64,000 bases of DNA. It comes from Chitinophagales bacterium. Lineage in GTDB: Bacteria; Bacteroidota; Bacteroidia; Chitinophagales; JADIYW01. Position 1 is the first letter of the stretch; each line of letters opens with the position of its first letter. Below the pieces are notes generated by a model. That model was given only the letters and a program-made list of their open reading frames with translations. It did not search any database and had not been told where the DNA came from. The stretch covers positions 992,001 to 1,056,000 of the forward strand of contig JACJXT010000011.1 in the NCBI GenBank assembly GCA_020636535.1. Reading direction: 5' to 3'. Of the stretch, positions 1-9,547 are shown piece after piece. The position numbers and the translations under genes are program-made.

Positions 1-683
1 GCTACTTTCTTTTTTTGACTTTCACAGTCTGGTTTAAAGTTACCTATTATTAAATATTGTTCTCCTCCTTTTGCTGTATATTCTTTTTCGCATTTTACCC
101 AATTTACTTTGTCTTCTATAAAATAGTCTACTACATCTACAGAGCCAGTTAAACTATCGATTGGTATGTAATTTAGTATAAGTTCTGGGTGATAATAACG
201 ATGATTGGTGAAACCAAAGCTAATTGGATATACTGCATATACTGATGTATCTGCTAGATTAAAGTATGCACTTAAAATATATTTTTTTTCTTTTTTTAAT
301 GGTTCTTTTAACTGTACTGCTAAATATTCTCTATAATCCTTTGGAGAATGCTTCATATTACTTTTATAGGCAAGAAAACCAACATAACCGTCCTCATCAA
401 GACAATCTTGATAACCTAATTTATGACTATATGGAATTGTTCTTGATAAACCATATTTATTTCTGCATTTAAGAAAATAATCAGTCGATGCTGTATTAGG
501 AATATACCAATCATTAATAAATTCAAAAGTTTCATCATCGGTATAACAATTTTCTACTTGGTTAAAACTTCCGTTTGGAACTAGGTTTAAAGAATCATCT
601 TTAGCTAATAATATTTGTATACTGATAACAAAGTAAGCACTTATTAATACTGACAACTTAATATTCTGGTGTAATACTTCCAT
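1..683 (-). CDS. Secreted protein with NLVPNGSF-type N-terminal domain (partial)
   Basis: An open frame reads leftwards from an ATG at 683 and is still open at the window edge, giving about 227 residues. Residues 8-27 are hydrophobic and look like a signal peptide. The mature start has NLVPNGSF near residues 33-40, followed by an aromatic, Cys-containing stretch with W and DYF. In Bacteroidota this opening is common at the N terminus of large surface or OmpA-family proteins; that link is family knowledge recalled from the motif, and the C-terminal half is outside the window. It is the last gene of a minus-strand run after nadC, 30 bp upstream. The final function is unknown. Confidence 0.65.
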   Translation of the reverse strand, partial: MEVLHQNIKLSVLISAYFVISIQILLAKDDSLNLVPNGSFNQVENCYTDDETFEFINDWYIPNTASTDYFLKCRNKYGLSRTIPYSHKLGYQDCLDEDGYVGFLAYKSNMKHSPKDYREYLAVQLKEPLKKEKKYILSAYFNLADTSVYAVYPISFGFTNHRYYHPELILNYIPIDSLTGSVDVVDYFIEDKVNWVKCEKEYTAKGGEQYLIIGNFKPDCESQKKKV

Positions 684-713
684 TTGAATATATTATATAT
701 TTTAAAGTGACAC

Positions 714-1568
714 CTATTTCAAAATAGTTGCTTTTAAGCTTAAATCTAAACTTTTAACACTATGTGTCAACGCTCCAACAGAAATATAATCTACACCAGC
801 TTCGGCATAAGGTCGTATGTTAGTTAAAGTAATACCACCACTTGCTTCTGTTTCATATTCGTGATTGATTAAATCTACAGCAGTTTTAACATCTTCTGGC
901 AAAAAATTATCTAACATAATGCGTTTTATACCACCACATGCTAACACTTCTTTTACATTATCTAAAGTTCTGGTTTCAACTTCAATATCTAAGTTTAAAT
1001 TATTTTCTTTTAAATAAGCTTGTGTTTTATGAATAGCTTTAGTAATGCCACCACAAAAATCAATGTGATTGTCTTTCAACATAATCATATCAAACAAACC
1101 AAATCTGTGATTAACACCACCACCAATAGCTACTGCATATTTTTCTAGTGGTCGTAAGTTTGGTGTTGTTTTTCTAGTATCTAAAATTTTGGTATTAGTA
1201 CCTTTAACTGCATCTACATATTGTTTGGTATTGGTAGCAATACCACTCATGCGTTGCATACAGTTGAGTACCAATCGTTCTGCTGTTAAAATAGAAATAG
1301 CACTACCTTCTATAAAAAAAGCAATGTCGCCATATTGTATAGTACTGCCTTCTTCTATTAAAATATCTAAAGCAAGATTTTTATCTACTGCATTAAAAAT
1401 TGCTATAGCAACAGGTAAACCACAAAGAATGCCATTGTCTTTCACTAAGAGTTTGGCTTTTCCAATAGCATTTTTATCTATCGCAGCTAAAGAAGAATGG
1501 TCGCCATCTCTTACATCTTCTGCTAATGCTTGTTGTATAAATGAATTTAGGTAAGCAACATCAATCAT
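714..1568 (-). CDS. nadC: Nicotinate-nucleotide pyrophosphorylase (quinolinate phosphoribosyltransferase)
   Basis: Cytosolic enzyme of de novo NAD synthesis: quinolinate plus PRPP gives nicotinate mononucleotide, CO2 and PPi. The 284 residues match the family's usual length. Visible signatures are TRKTTP at residues 131-136, GGGVNHRFGL around 149-158 and KDNH at 165-168, which line the substrate and PRPP sites, and a SGGI segment near 244 in the phosphate-binding barrel end. The ATG at 1568 gives the normal N terminus (tail-to-tail helix with LAEDVRDGDHS). It lies 64 bp downstream of the DUF4783 gene on the same strand and is probably co-transcribed with it. No nadA or nadB is in the window. 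Confidence 0.95.
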   Translation of the reverse strand: MIDVAYLNSFIQQALAEDVRDGDHSSLAAIDKNAIGKAKLLVKDNGILCGLPVAIAIFNAVDKNLALDILIEEGSTIQYGDIAFFIEGSAISILTAERLVLNCMQRMSGIATNTKQYVDAVKGTNTKILDTRKTTPNLRPLEKYAVAIGGGVNHRFGLFDMIMLKDNHIDFCGGITKAIHKTQAYLKENNLNLDIEVETRTLDNVKEVLACGGIKRIMLDNFLPEDVKTAVDLINHEYETEASGGITLTNIRPYAEAGVDYISVGALTHSVKSLDLSLKATILK

Positions 1569-1632
1569 ATCTCAATAATTAAAGCTGTAATGATAAGGAA
1601 AATATCAGATAAAGAGAATTGCTTTTGTTAAA

Positions 1633-2019
1633 TTAGGTCTTCTCAAACCTTATTTCTTGTAAAATGATTTTATTATCAATTTGTTTGATGTTAATAAAAA
1701 CACGATAATTGGATTGTTTCGTTTTTAAGTTTCCCATAATAAACAAACCTTTAGCATTTTGTACTTTTTTAACAATGGTCAATTCTTTATCGCTCAATTC
1801 ATTAAAAAATTTCGATAAAATAATTTCGCCTTGCTCTTTACTGTAATTATTCGCTTCGCCATTAATGCTAATATCTATTCTATTATCAAAATACTTAGAA
1901 AGCTCAGCAGTATTACCTTTATTAATAGCCAATATAATGCCATTGTACTCTGATTGAGCATGGATTTGCCCAAACCATAATACTAACATAAATAGCCATA
2001 TGTGCTTTAATAAATTCAT
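1633..2019 (-). CDS. DUF4783 family secreted protein
   Basis: A 128-residue protein with a signal peptide (hydrophobic 6-16, cleavage likely after IHAQ). The mature part resembles the DUF4783 family, a small NTF2-like fold (AINKGNTAELSKYFDN opening, YRVFINIKQ strand near the end). Family members are Bacteroidota-specific and often sit beside nadC, as here; their function is not known. Transcribed away from gpmI. The 54 bp between the two start codons must hold both promoters. The family call rests on motif recognition by eye. Confidence 0.8.
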   Translation of the reverse strand: MNLLKHIWLFMLVLWFGQIHAQSEYNGIILAINKGNTAELSKYFDNRIDISINGEANNYSKEQGEIILSKFFNELSDKELTIVKKVQNAKGLFIMGNLKTKQSNYRVFINIKQIDNKIILQEIRFEKT

Positions 2020-2073
2020 TATTGATTAACTTCGCATTATCTGCTACATATTTTGTGCCAAAATACTAAAAAG

Positions 2074-3603
2074 ATGTTAACGGACAAGCAAAAAAAAACA
2101 ATGTTGATAATTATGGACGGTTGGGGAATAAACAATAATGTTTCTCAAAGTGCCATTGCTAAAGCAAAAACGCCTTTTGTTGATAGTTTATATCAGCAAT
2201 ATTCTAATACGCGTTTGTTAACACATGGAGAGTATGTTGGATTACCTAATCATCAAATGGGAAATTCTGAAGTTGGACACATGAACATTGGTGCAGGAAG
2301 AATTATCTATCAAGAGTTGCTAAAAATTAACAGAGCAGTTGCCGATGGTAGTTTTGAAAATCAGAAAGTACTACAAGAAACCATAGCGTACTGCAAGCAA
2401 AATGATAAAGCATTGCATTTAATGGGTTTGGTCTCAGATGGTGGTGTACATTCACATATCAATCACTTGTTAGCTTTGTGCGATATTCTTTTAAAACACA
2501 ATCTAACTAAAGTATATATTCATTGTTTTTTAGATGGAAGAGATACTGCTCCTACAAATGGAATAAAGTATTTAAAAATACTATTGAATCATATAAAAAA
2601 TACATCTATTAAAGTTGCAAGTCTTTGTGGTAGATATTATGCTATGGACAGAGATAAAAGATGGGAACGCATACAAAAAGCATATAATTTATTGGTGAAA
2701 GGCGAAGGCGATGTTTTTGAAAATCCTATTGATGCTATACAATCTTCTTACGATAATGGTGTAACAGATGAATTTATTTTGCCAAAAGTGATGGTAGAAA
2801 ATCAACAGCCAATTGCTACTATAAAAAATGACGATGCTGTAATTTGTTTTAATTTTAGAACTGACAGATGTAGAGAAATTACTGAAGTTTTAACGCAACA
2901 AGATTTTCCAACATATAATATGAAAGCATTGGAATTGTATTATACAACGATGACTGTTTACGATGATGCTTTTGTGAAAGTGAATAGCATTTATGGAAAA
3001 GAAAACATTAGCAACACAATGGGTGAAGTGTTGAGTAAAAACAACAAAACACAATTGCGCATTGCAGAAACAGAAAAGTATCCACATGTTTCGTTTTTTT
3101 ATTCTGGTGGAAGAGAAGATCAATTTGATGGTGAAGAACGCATTATGATTAACTCACCTAAAGTAGCAACTTACGATTTACAACCTGAAATGAGTGCTTT
3201 TCAAGTGAAAGATGCAGTGATTCAATATATTGAAGAAAAACAACCAGATTGTATTATTTTAAATTTTGCAAATACAGATATGGTTGGACATACTGGCGTT
3301 TTTGATGCAGCAGTAAAAGCAGCTGAAACGGTTGATACTTGTGTAGAGCAAGTGGTGAAAAAAGCATTAGCATACAACTACTGTATTTTTGTAACAGCAG
3401 ATCATGGTAATGCAGATATTATGGTAAATAATGATGGAAGCATCAATACAGCACATACTAAAAATGTAGTGCCATTATTTATGATTGACAACAACTTGAA
3501 ACCAACTTTGCAACCAGGAATTTTAGCAGATATTGCACCAACCATGCTAAAAGTTATGCAAATTGATATTCCTAACGAAATGGCTGGAACTGTTTTATTT
3601 TGA
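2074..3603 (+). CDS. gpmI: 2,3-bisphosphoglycerate-independent phosphoglycerate mutase
   Basis: Glycolytic/gluconeogenic enzyme that interconverts 3- and 2-phosphoglycerate through a phosphoserine intermediate. From the ATG at 2074 the protein has 509 residues, the normal length. Seen in order: metal ligand Asp in MDGWGIN (residues 14-20), catalytic Ser65 in GNSEVGH, GRDTAP and GRYYAMDRD in the phosphotransferase insert, and the metal-binding FANTDMVGHTG and TADHGNAD near the C terminus. A TTG at 2053 is in frame, but the seven extra residues are not conserved-looking, so ATG 2074 is preferred. The TGA stop overlaps the next gene's TTG start (TTGA). Confidence 0.95.
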   Translation: MLTDKQKKTMLIIMDGWGINNNVSQSAIAKAKTPFVDSLYQQYSNTRLLTHGEYVGLPNHQMGNSEVGHMNIGAGRIIYQELLKINRAVADGSFENQKVLQETIAYCKQNDKALHLMGLVSDGGVHSHINHLLALCDILLKHNLTKVYIHCFLDGRDTAPTNGIKYLKILLNHIKNTSIKVASLCGRYYAMDRDKRWERIQKAYNLLVKGEGDVFENPIDAIQSSYDNGVTDEFILPKVMVENQQPIATIKNDDAVICFNFRTDRCREITEVLTQQDFPTYNMKALELYYTTMTVYDDAFVKVNSIYGKENISNTMGEVLSKNNKTQLRIAETEKYPHVSFFYSGGREDQFDGEERIMINSPKVATYDLQPEMSAFQVKDAVIQYIEEKQPDCIILNFANTDMVGHTGVFDAAVKAAETVDTCVEQVVKKALAYNYCIFVTADHGNADIMVNNDGSINTAHTKNVVPLFMIDNNLKPTLQPGILADIAPTMLKVMQIDIPNEMAGTVLF

Positions 3604-4130
3604 AAAGATACATATATATATTAGTAGTGGTATTTTTATTGATGTCGTGTAATCAGTCAAAAATAAAATCAAATAACAAAGCTTTGTTTGACTTGAATGC
3701 ATTAATACAACAAGACATAGACAGCTTACAACAAAACAATTGTGGTTGTATAAAAACCATTGTAGCAGTAGATAATAAAGAACAAATTACTCAAGATACT
3801 ATTAACTGGAATAAAGAAATGCAATTGTTATTGTCTTGTGATATCAATAAACCAAAATGGATAGAATATTTTAAAGTCGATTCTTTAGATAGTAAAGTAA
3901 TATATACTACTGAAAATAATAAAATTCCAATTAAGAGAATGACAGTACATTATAGTAATAATGAAGTAGTGGAAGTTGAAATTAAAAAGCAACAGCAATC
4001 TATATTACTTAAGAATATTACCTATATTAATTATTATCCTAAAAAAGGATTTGAAATAAAACAAGAACAATACTTGCCATTAAATAAACCATTTATTTTT
4101 ATGGTAGAAGAAAATTATAAATGCAATTAA
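3600..4130 (+). CDS. Hypothetical lipoprotein between gpmI and hisS
   Basis: A 176-residue predicted lipoprotein of unknown function. The N terminus is Lys-Arg, a hydrophobic core (YILVVVFLL) and a lipobox LMSC with Cys17. The rest is polar, Lys- and Asn-rich, with two Cys in NNCGCIK near residue 48. The only usable start is TTG at 3600, which overlaps the gpmI stop as TTGA; the next in-frame Met is inside the signal peptide. The overlap suggests translational coupling. hisS follows after 3 bp, so the three genes form one operon. No domain recognised. Confidence 0.75.
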   Translation: MKRYIYILVVVFLLMSCNQSKIKSNNKALFDLNALIQQDIDSLQQNNCGCIKTIVAVDNKEQITQDTINWNKEMQLLLSCDINKPKWIEYFKVDSLDSKVIYTTENNKIPIKRMTVHYSNNEVVEVEIKKQQQSILLKNITYINYYPKKGFEIKQEQYLPLNKPFIFMVEENYKCN

Positions 4131-4133
4131 CAT

Positions 4134-5438
4134 ATGATAAAGCCAAGAGTATTTAAAGGTGCAAGAGATTTTTTACCAGAGCAAATGTTACATAGAGAGC
4201 AAATTCTTTCTGTAATGCGAACTGTGTTTAAACAATTTGGTTTTGCTCCAATAGAAACTCCAGCTATAGAATACCTAAATGTTTTGAGTGGAAAATATGG
4301 CGAAGATGCTGATAGACTTATCTACAAACTCAACTATAAAACAGATACTAAAGACGAAGCTGCGTTGCACTACGATTTAACAGTACCTTTTTCAAGAGTT
4401 ATTGCTATGCATCCACATCTAACGATGCCTTTTAAACGCTATCAAATTCAACCAGTTTGGCGAGCAGACAGACCACAACCACATCAAGGCAGATTTAGAG
4501 AATTTTATCAATGTGATGTGGACTGTGTTGGTAGCACTTCTATGATTATAGATGCAGAGTTAATTGCCATTACATATCAAGTATTAACAATTTTAGGTTT
4601 TGATGATTTTCTAATCAAGATAAATAATAGAAAAATATTAAATGGATTAACTACATATTTGAATTTAACTACTGAATTTACACCAATCATTGCTCGTTCA
4701 ATAGATAAATTAGATAAAACACATTGGAATGATGTAGCAAAAGAATTAGCAGACAATCAAGTTCCAAATGAAGCCATTGCACAATTAGAAAAACTAGTTC
4801 AAGAAAAGGTAACACTACAAACTTTAAGCGAGTTATTACAAGATGTTGAAATAGCACAAGAAGGTATTGCAGAATTAAATGAAATTTTTAATTATCTTAA
4901 AATATTAAATGTAAATGAAAATAATTTTATATTTGATATTAGTTTAGCAAGAGGTTTAGATTATTACACAGGTCCAATTTTTGAAACCAAGTTGCCCAAA
5001 CATCCACACATTGGTTCGCTTACTGGTGGAGGAAGATACGATACTTTAATTAGTATGTTTACAGGAAATGATGTTCCAGCTGTTGGTACTACGCTTGGTT
5101 TAGACAGAATTTTTACTGCAATGCAACAACTAAATTTGCTGGCAGATATTAATACAGCTACACAAGTTTTGGTTGCAAATTTTAGTAAGGAAACATTAAC
5201 TCATACATTAGCATTAGTAACTCAATTAAGAGCAGCAGGAATTAATACAGAGTTATATCCAGAAACAGATAAGTTGAAAAAACAATTTTCGTACTGCGAC
5301 AAAAAGAAAATTCCGTTTATGTGTGTACTTGGTGAAGATGAAATAAAAAATAATACTGTTGTGCTGAAAAATATGAAACAAGGTACTCAAGAACAATTAG
5401 CATTTGATGATTTATTGCTTCAATTAAAAAATCTTTAG
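4134..5438 (+). CDS. hisS: Histidine--tRNA ligase
   Basis: Class II aminoacyl-tRNA synthetase that charges tRNA-His. The 434 residues include motif 1 (PRVFKGARDFLP to ETPAIEYL, residues 3-46), motif 2 (RYQIQPVWRADRPQ with GRFREFYQCD, about 102-131), the histidine-binding LARGLDYYTGPIFE (about 273-286), motif 3 (GGGRYDTL to AVGTTLGLDRI, about 299-328) and a C-terminal anticodon-binding domain (about 340-430). The ATG is 3 bp after the preceding lipoprotein stop. An AT-only hairpin follows the stop and could help termination. Confidence 0.95.
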   Translation: MIKPRVFKGARDFLPEQMLHREQILSVMRTVFKQFGFAPIETPAIEYLNVLSGKYGEDADRLIYKLNYKTDTKDEAALHYDLTVPFSRVIAMHPHLTMPFKRYQIQPVWRADRPQPHQGRFREFYQCDVDCVGSTSMIIDAELIAITYQVLTILGFDDFLIKINNRKILNGLTTYLNLTTEFTPIIARSIDKLDKTHWNDVAKELADNQVPNEAIAQLEKLVQEKVTLQTLSELLQDVEIAQEGIAELNEIFNYLKILNVNENNFIFDISLARGLDYYTGPIFETKLPKHPHIGSLTGGGRYDTLISMFTGNDVPAVGTTLGLDRIFTAMQQLNLLADINTATQVLVANFSKETLTHTLALVTQLRAAGINTELYPETDKLKKQFSYCDKKKIPFMCVLGEDEIKNNTVVLKNMKQGTQEQLAFDDLLLQLKNL

Positions 5439-5455
5439 CTTTAGCAAAGAAGACC

Positions 5456-5476
5456 AATTTTTTATAAGAAAAAATT
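5456..5476 (+). terminator. AT-only hairpin after hisS
   Basis: AATTTTTT, a 5-nt loop (ATAAG), then AAAAAATT gives an 8-bp perfect stem 18 bp past the hisS stop. It has no GC and no separate U tract beyond the stem, so it is weak and may not terminate by itself. Confidence 0.3.
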
Positions 5477-5530
5477 ACGAATTAAAACAATAGCTGAACA
5501 TTATTCGTTATAGGTTGTTTATCATACTGC

Positions 5531-6484
5531 ATGAATGCATCAATAAAAATAGATAAAGATAAGTCGGTTAAGGTATTACTATATATAGCTGCTTTATATC
5601 ATATTTTTTGGGGACTTAGTGTAATTTGTTTTCCGCATTTTTGGTTTTATTGGACAAGTATAGACATGATAAATTATACTTGTATTTGGCAATTTATTGG
5701 TATTGTAGAAATTGTTTTTGGCTTAGGTTTTTTTATTTCATCTTTTAATATATATAAACATTGGATTATAGTTTTCTTGAGTGCTTTAATTAAAACAGTA
5801 GCACTCATTGGTTTTTTCTTATTTTATTTTAATAATGAAAAAATGAGCATATTTAATTTTATGCTTATACATTTCATTATTTGGCTTATTCCATTATATT
5901 ATATATTATATAGAATTTATAATTTCAATTATTTACTCGATGAACATTTAATTCAAATACATCAAGCAGATAGAGCAAGTACTATGCAAATGTACTATAC
6001 CAATAAAGGTGATAGCTTAGCTGATTTAAATGAACAACAACCTGTTTTGTTGATTTTCTTACGACATTTAGGATGCTCTTTTTGCAAGGAAACCTTAACT
6101 GTAGTTGCTAAAAAGAGTGAAATATTTAAAGAAAAAAATATTAATGTAGTTTTAGTTAATATGTCGGATGGAGCCATATGCGAACAAGTATTTCAACAAC
6201 ACGAATTAGATGATATTACTTATATTATAGATAAAGAATCGATGTTGTATAAAACATTTCAACTAAGACGAGGAAAATTTTTACAATTGTTTGGTTGGAA
6301 AGTATGGAAAAGAGCAATAGGTTTAAAATTCAAAAAAAATATCAACGCAGGTTTTGTTGATGATAGTGATATTTATCAAATGCCAGGAATATTTCTAGTT
6401 TATAAGAATGAAATATTACATGAATATCAATATAAAAGTGCAGCAGACAAAGCACCAATCGAAGACTTTTTAAAAAGTGTATAA
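5531..6484 (+). CDS. Four-helix membrane protein fused to a peroxiredoxin-like (AhpC/TSA_2, SelL-like) domain
   Basis: A 317-residue two-part protein. Residues about 14-133 contain four hydrophobic segments, with the small-membrane-protein look of DoxX/DUF-type four-helix bundles. Residues about 145-315 are a thioredoxin-like domain with FLRHLGCSFCKE; Cys182 and Cys185 form a CxxC at the position of the redox centre in the PRXL2/AhpC-TSA_2 family, followed by VVLVNMSDG and a QMPGIFLVYKNE strand as in that family. Likely a membrane-tethered thiol reductase or peroxidase facing the cytosol; the partner is unknown. It stands alone, 92 bp after hisS, and converges with the next gene (4 bp between stops). 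Confidence 0.7.
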   Translation: MNASIKIDKDKSVKVLLYIAALYHIFWGLSVICFPHFWFYWTSIDMINYTCIWQFIGIVEIVFGLGFFISSFNIYKHWIIVFLSALIKTVALIGFFLFYFNNEKMSIFNFMLIHFIIWLIPLYYILYRIYNFNYLLDEHLIQIHQADRASTMQMYYTNKGDSLADLNEQQPVLLIFLRHLGCSFCKETLTVVAKKSEIFKEKNINVVLVNMSDGAICEQVFQQHELDDITYIIDKESMLYKTFQLRRGKFLQLFGWKVWKRAIGLKFKKNINAGFVDDSDIYQMPGIFLVYKNEILHEYQYKSAADKAPIEDFLKSV

Positions 6485-6488
6485 GCTG

Positions 6489-9400
6489 TTATTTTGTTAG
6501 TGCAACACTTCCAGTTTTTGTCGTAATTGTACCATTAGTACAACTTATTTGTAGTATATAAGTGTATGTATCTACTTCGCTCATTTGATTTTTATAAAAG
6601 CCAGTCCAACAATTTTCAATATGATTCGATTCAAAAACTAGCTCACTCCATCTATTAAATATTTTCAAATTATACGAAACTAAATCTTCTGCTGTTGGCG
6701 AAATCAATTTGAAACAATCATTAATGCCATCATTATTTGGTGTAAATGCATTTGGAATAGCAATATATTCACCATCGCAAATATTAATTACTTCAACCAA
6801 AATACTGCTTTCTCCTTTACAGTTATTATTGTCAGTTACTGTTACAATATAGTTTGTTGTAGTACTAACTATTGCAGTAGTGCTAGCTTTGTTCGGATAA
6901 GTGATACTGTCTGGTGGAAACCAATTATATCTAATTATATTTGTTGCATCTGTGAGTACATCTAAGTGAATTACAGTTTCTGGTTTCACTTTTGTTCTAT
7001 CACTTAAAGCTTCAACTATTGGGTTTTCTAAAACGGTTAAATCAATTGTATCTTCTACATAACAATCACTACCATAATTTATTGTAAATGGAATAGCTTG
7101 TGTAATATCACCTACAACTTTTACAATACTAGAATTATTATACACTGAATTTTGGAAATATAAAATATAATCTGAATTGGTATTTGTTTGAATTTGCAAG
7201 TTAATAGTTGTGTCTTCACCGTGACAAATTACTACACTTGGTGTTTGATAATTTGCTTCATTAACAGCCATTGGTATAGTATTACTCGTAGCTGTCTGAC
7301 TAGTAACACAATTTAAACTACTAGTCATTTTTACACTTATTTTATCATTGTTATTTAAAGTAGTAGTACTAAAAATACTATCGTTATTTCCTATAGATTG
7401 ATTATTTACAAGCCATTCAAAACTCGGATTATTACCACCAAAAGTATAATGAGCATTAAAAGTGGCTTCTTTATTTTTGCAAATATTATTAGAAACTGAA
7501 ATTATATTTACTGTTGGTGTAACTGGTGTATCAATGTTAACCGTAATAGTATTACTAATTCCAGTTCTTGTAGCATAACAACCAGTGCTGTTATCTTTAA
7601 TAATTACTTTTACTAAATCATTATTATTAAAATTAGAATAAGTAAATGTATTACTATTGTTGCCTATACTATTATTGTTGAGATACCATTGATAAGATAT
7701 ATTGCTTCCTACATTACTTGGTGTAGCAGTAAATGAAATAGTACTTCCTTTACATACATTATTTTGATTAGCAGATATTGCAACAGATGGCAATAAATTT
7801 GGATTAATAATTGCAGTTATATCACTAGTGTCTTTAGTCTTAGTTAAACATACATCAGTAGTATTAGTGAGTACTACTTTAATATTATCGTTGTTATTTA
7901 ATGAATCTGATATAAATGTATTACTACTATTGTTTAGTAATTGATTATTTAAATACCATTGATATATTGGATTGCTTCCGCCATTTGTTGGCGTAGCTGT
8001 AAATATAATTTGTGTACCATCGCAAACATTGTTTTGGTTTGCAGTTAAATTTATATTTGGAGTTTTTGTAGGAGTGATAGTAACTTTAATAATATTACTA
8101 GTAACAGCATTGCTAGAAACGCAACTTCCTGTATTACTCATTACTACTTTAATTTTATCATTATTGTTTAATGTAGAAGCACTAAATGTATTACTATTAG
8201 TACCTGTAGCTACATTATTTACATACCATTGAAATGTTGGATTACTTCCGCCATTTATTGGCGTAGCAGTGAATGTAATATTTTCTCTAGAGCAAGCGGT
8301 ATCTTTACTAGCACTTATAGTTATAGATGGCATAGTTGGACTACCAGCTGTAATTATTATAGTATCTTTTGTAGTACAGCCATTGGCAGTAACTGTTACA
8401 ATATATGTACCACTGCTATTAACAGAAATTGTTGGCGTATTAGCACCAGTATTCCACACATAATTTGTAGCATTTGGTGTGGTAGCATCTAGTATTAGAT
8501 TGTTGTTAGAACAAATAGTAGTATCATTTCCTAGAAAAATTTTTGGCTTGTTATAACTAAAGCCGATACTAGCGACATCAGAAATATTACCACAGTTGTC
8601 AGAAACATTACCTACTAAATTAAACAGATAGTTTTCGTTTATAGGAAGTGCTGTAGTTGCAGTAATTTCAAATTCATCGAAATAAGTAGCACCATTAGTA
8701 CAACCACTTACAATTGTACCAGTATAATTTCCGTTTGTACCTTGAATAATAAAATCGCTATTGGTAAAGCTACTACAATCTATATTTTCAGAAAAAGTGA
8801 GTTTTAGTTTCCCATTACAATCTATAGCTATAGATTTAATTGTTGGTTTAACATTATCATACATACTAGCCGTTGATGCACTAAAATCTAAGCTATAACC
8901 ACTAGTAGAGCCAGTATAGTTATTTATAACTAAAGCTAGTGTTTGACCAGCGGTTACTGGAATTGAGCTATTAAATGGTGGACCATATTGATCTGTATTT
9001 GAGCTTAAATTAGGATTAGTAGTAGTCCCTGTAGCACCAGAAGTTGCTGAATAATTACAACTAATTTCTAAAGCTGGATTTGTTTTAATAGCAGAACAAG
9101 GATGATTGGTGATATCAAAAACAGCCCAGTCATAGTCATCTGAAGGTCGAACTGGAGATATAACAAAGTTTAAATTTCCACTTTGTGTTACAGTAATTAC
9201 ATACCACACAGAGTTTTTTTCACCATCTTTTAAACAAGAAGCATTACCATTAATTTCATTACCACCAGTACCTATTCCTGTTTGGTGTGGATATGGTCCA
9301 GATTGTGAAATACATACTGGTTGTGCATTACTACAATTTTGTTGTGGACTAGGTAAAAAATTTAGAACAGAAATAGTTTTTTTATTATTATTTTTTACAT

Positions 9401-9515
9401 ATTTATAATAAACAAAATTATTTATATTAGAATAATCAAATCTATATTCTTTTTGTGCATATCCTAAAATAAATACAAAAATTAGGAAAAATAAATTGAT
9501 ACATTTTTTTGTCAT
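6489..9515 (-). CDS. Large secreted protein with Ig-like repeats and type B T9SS (gliding-motility) C-terminal domain
   Basis: A 1008-residue cell-surface or released protein. It has a signal peptide (residues 4-20). An N-terminal domain (about 55-215) with paired Cys resembles the opening of gliding-motility-associated proteins, and an SbsA-like Ig region covers about 218-325. Four tandem repeats of about 90 residues follow (about 395-755), each with a Cys near its start, a YQWYLNN-type core and TLNNNDKI, then a PKD-like segment. Residues about 915-1008 carry the type B sorting domain (IPNAFTPNNDGINDCF, then FNRW and W..Y), which directs outer-membrane export by type IX secretion. Last gene of the comF-to-adhesin run, 32 bp after the patatin gene. 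Substrate or ligand unknown; adhesion is an inference from the architecture. Confidence 0.85.
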   Translation of the reverse strand: MTKKCINLFFLIFVFILGYAQKEYRFDYSNINNFVYYKYVKNNNKKTISVLNFLPSPQQNCSNAQPVCISQSGPYPHQTGIGTGGNEINGNASCLKDGEKNSVWYVITVTQSGNLNFVISPVRPSDDYDWAVFDITNHPCSAIKTNPALEISCNYSATSGATGTTTNPNLSSNTDQYGPPFNSSIPVTAGQTLALVINNYTGSTSGYSLDFSASTASMYDNVKPTIKSIAIDCNGKLKLTFSENIDCSSFTNSDFIIQGTNGNYTGTIVSGCTNGATYFDEFEITATTALPINENYLFNLVGNVSDNCGNISDVASIGFSYNKPKIFLGNDTTICSNNNLILDATTPNATNYVWNTGANTPTISVNSSGTYIVTVTANGCTTKDTIIITAGSPTMPSITISASKDTACSRENITFTATPINGGSNPTFQWYVNNVATGTNSNTFSASTLNNNDKIKVVMSNTGSCVSSNAVTSNIIKVTITPTKTPNINLTANQNNVCDGTQIIFTATPTNGGSNPIYQWYLNNQLLNNSSNTFISDSLNNNDNIKVVLTNTTDVCLTKTKDTSDITAIINPNLLPSVAISANQNNVCKGSTISFTATPSNVGSNISYQWYLNNNSIGNNSNTFTYSNFNNNDLVKVIIKDNSTGCYATRTGISNTITVNIDTPVTPTVNIISVSNNICKNKEATFNAHYTFGGNNPSFEWLVNNQSIGNNDSIFSTTTLNNNDKISVKMTSSLNCVTSQTATSNTIPMAVNEANYQTPSVVICHGEDTTINLQIQTNTNSDYILYFQNSVYNNSSIVKVVGDITQAIPFTINYGSDCYVEDTIDLTVLENPIVEALSDRTKVKPETVIHLDVLTDATNIIRYNWFPPDSITYPNKASTTAIVSTTTNYIVTVTDNNNCKGESSILVEVINICDGEYIAIPNAFTPNNDGINDCFKLISPTAEDLVSYNLKIFNRWSELVFESNHIENCWTGFYKNQMSEVDTYTYILQISCTNGTITTKTGSVALTK

Positions 9516-9547
9516 TTCTTAAGCAGTAACTTACTAAGATATAAAAT

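Noticed and set aside
266..472. Plus-strand open frame of 68 codons
   Set aside because: It lies opposite the truncated NLVPNGSF-type gene, which has a signal peptide and sensible composition.
8229..8492. Plus-strand frames inside the 1008-residue adhesin gene
   Set aside because: They arise from the repeated codons of the real gene read backwards; no family resemblance.
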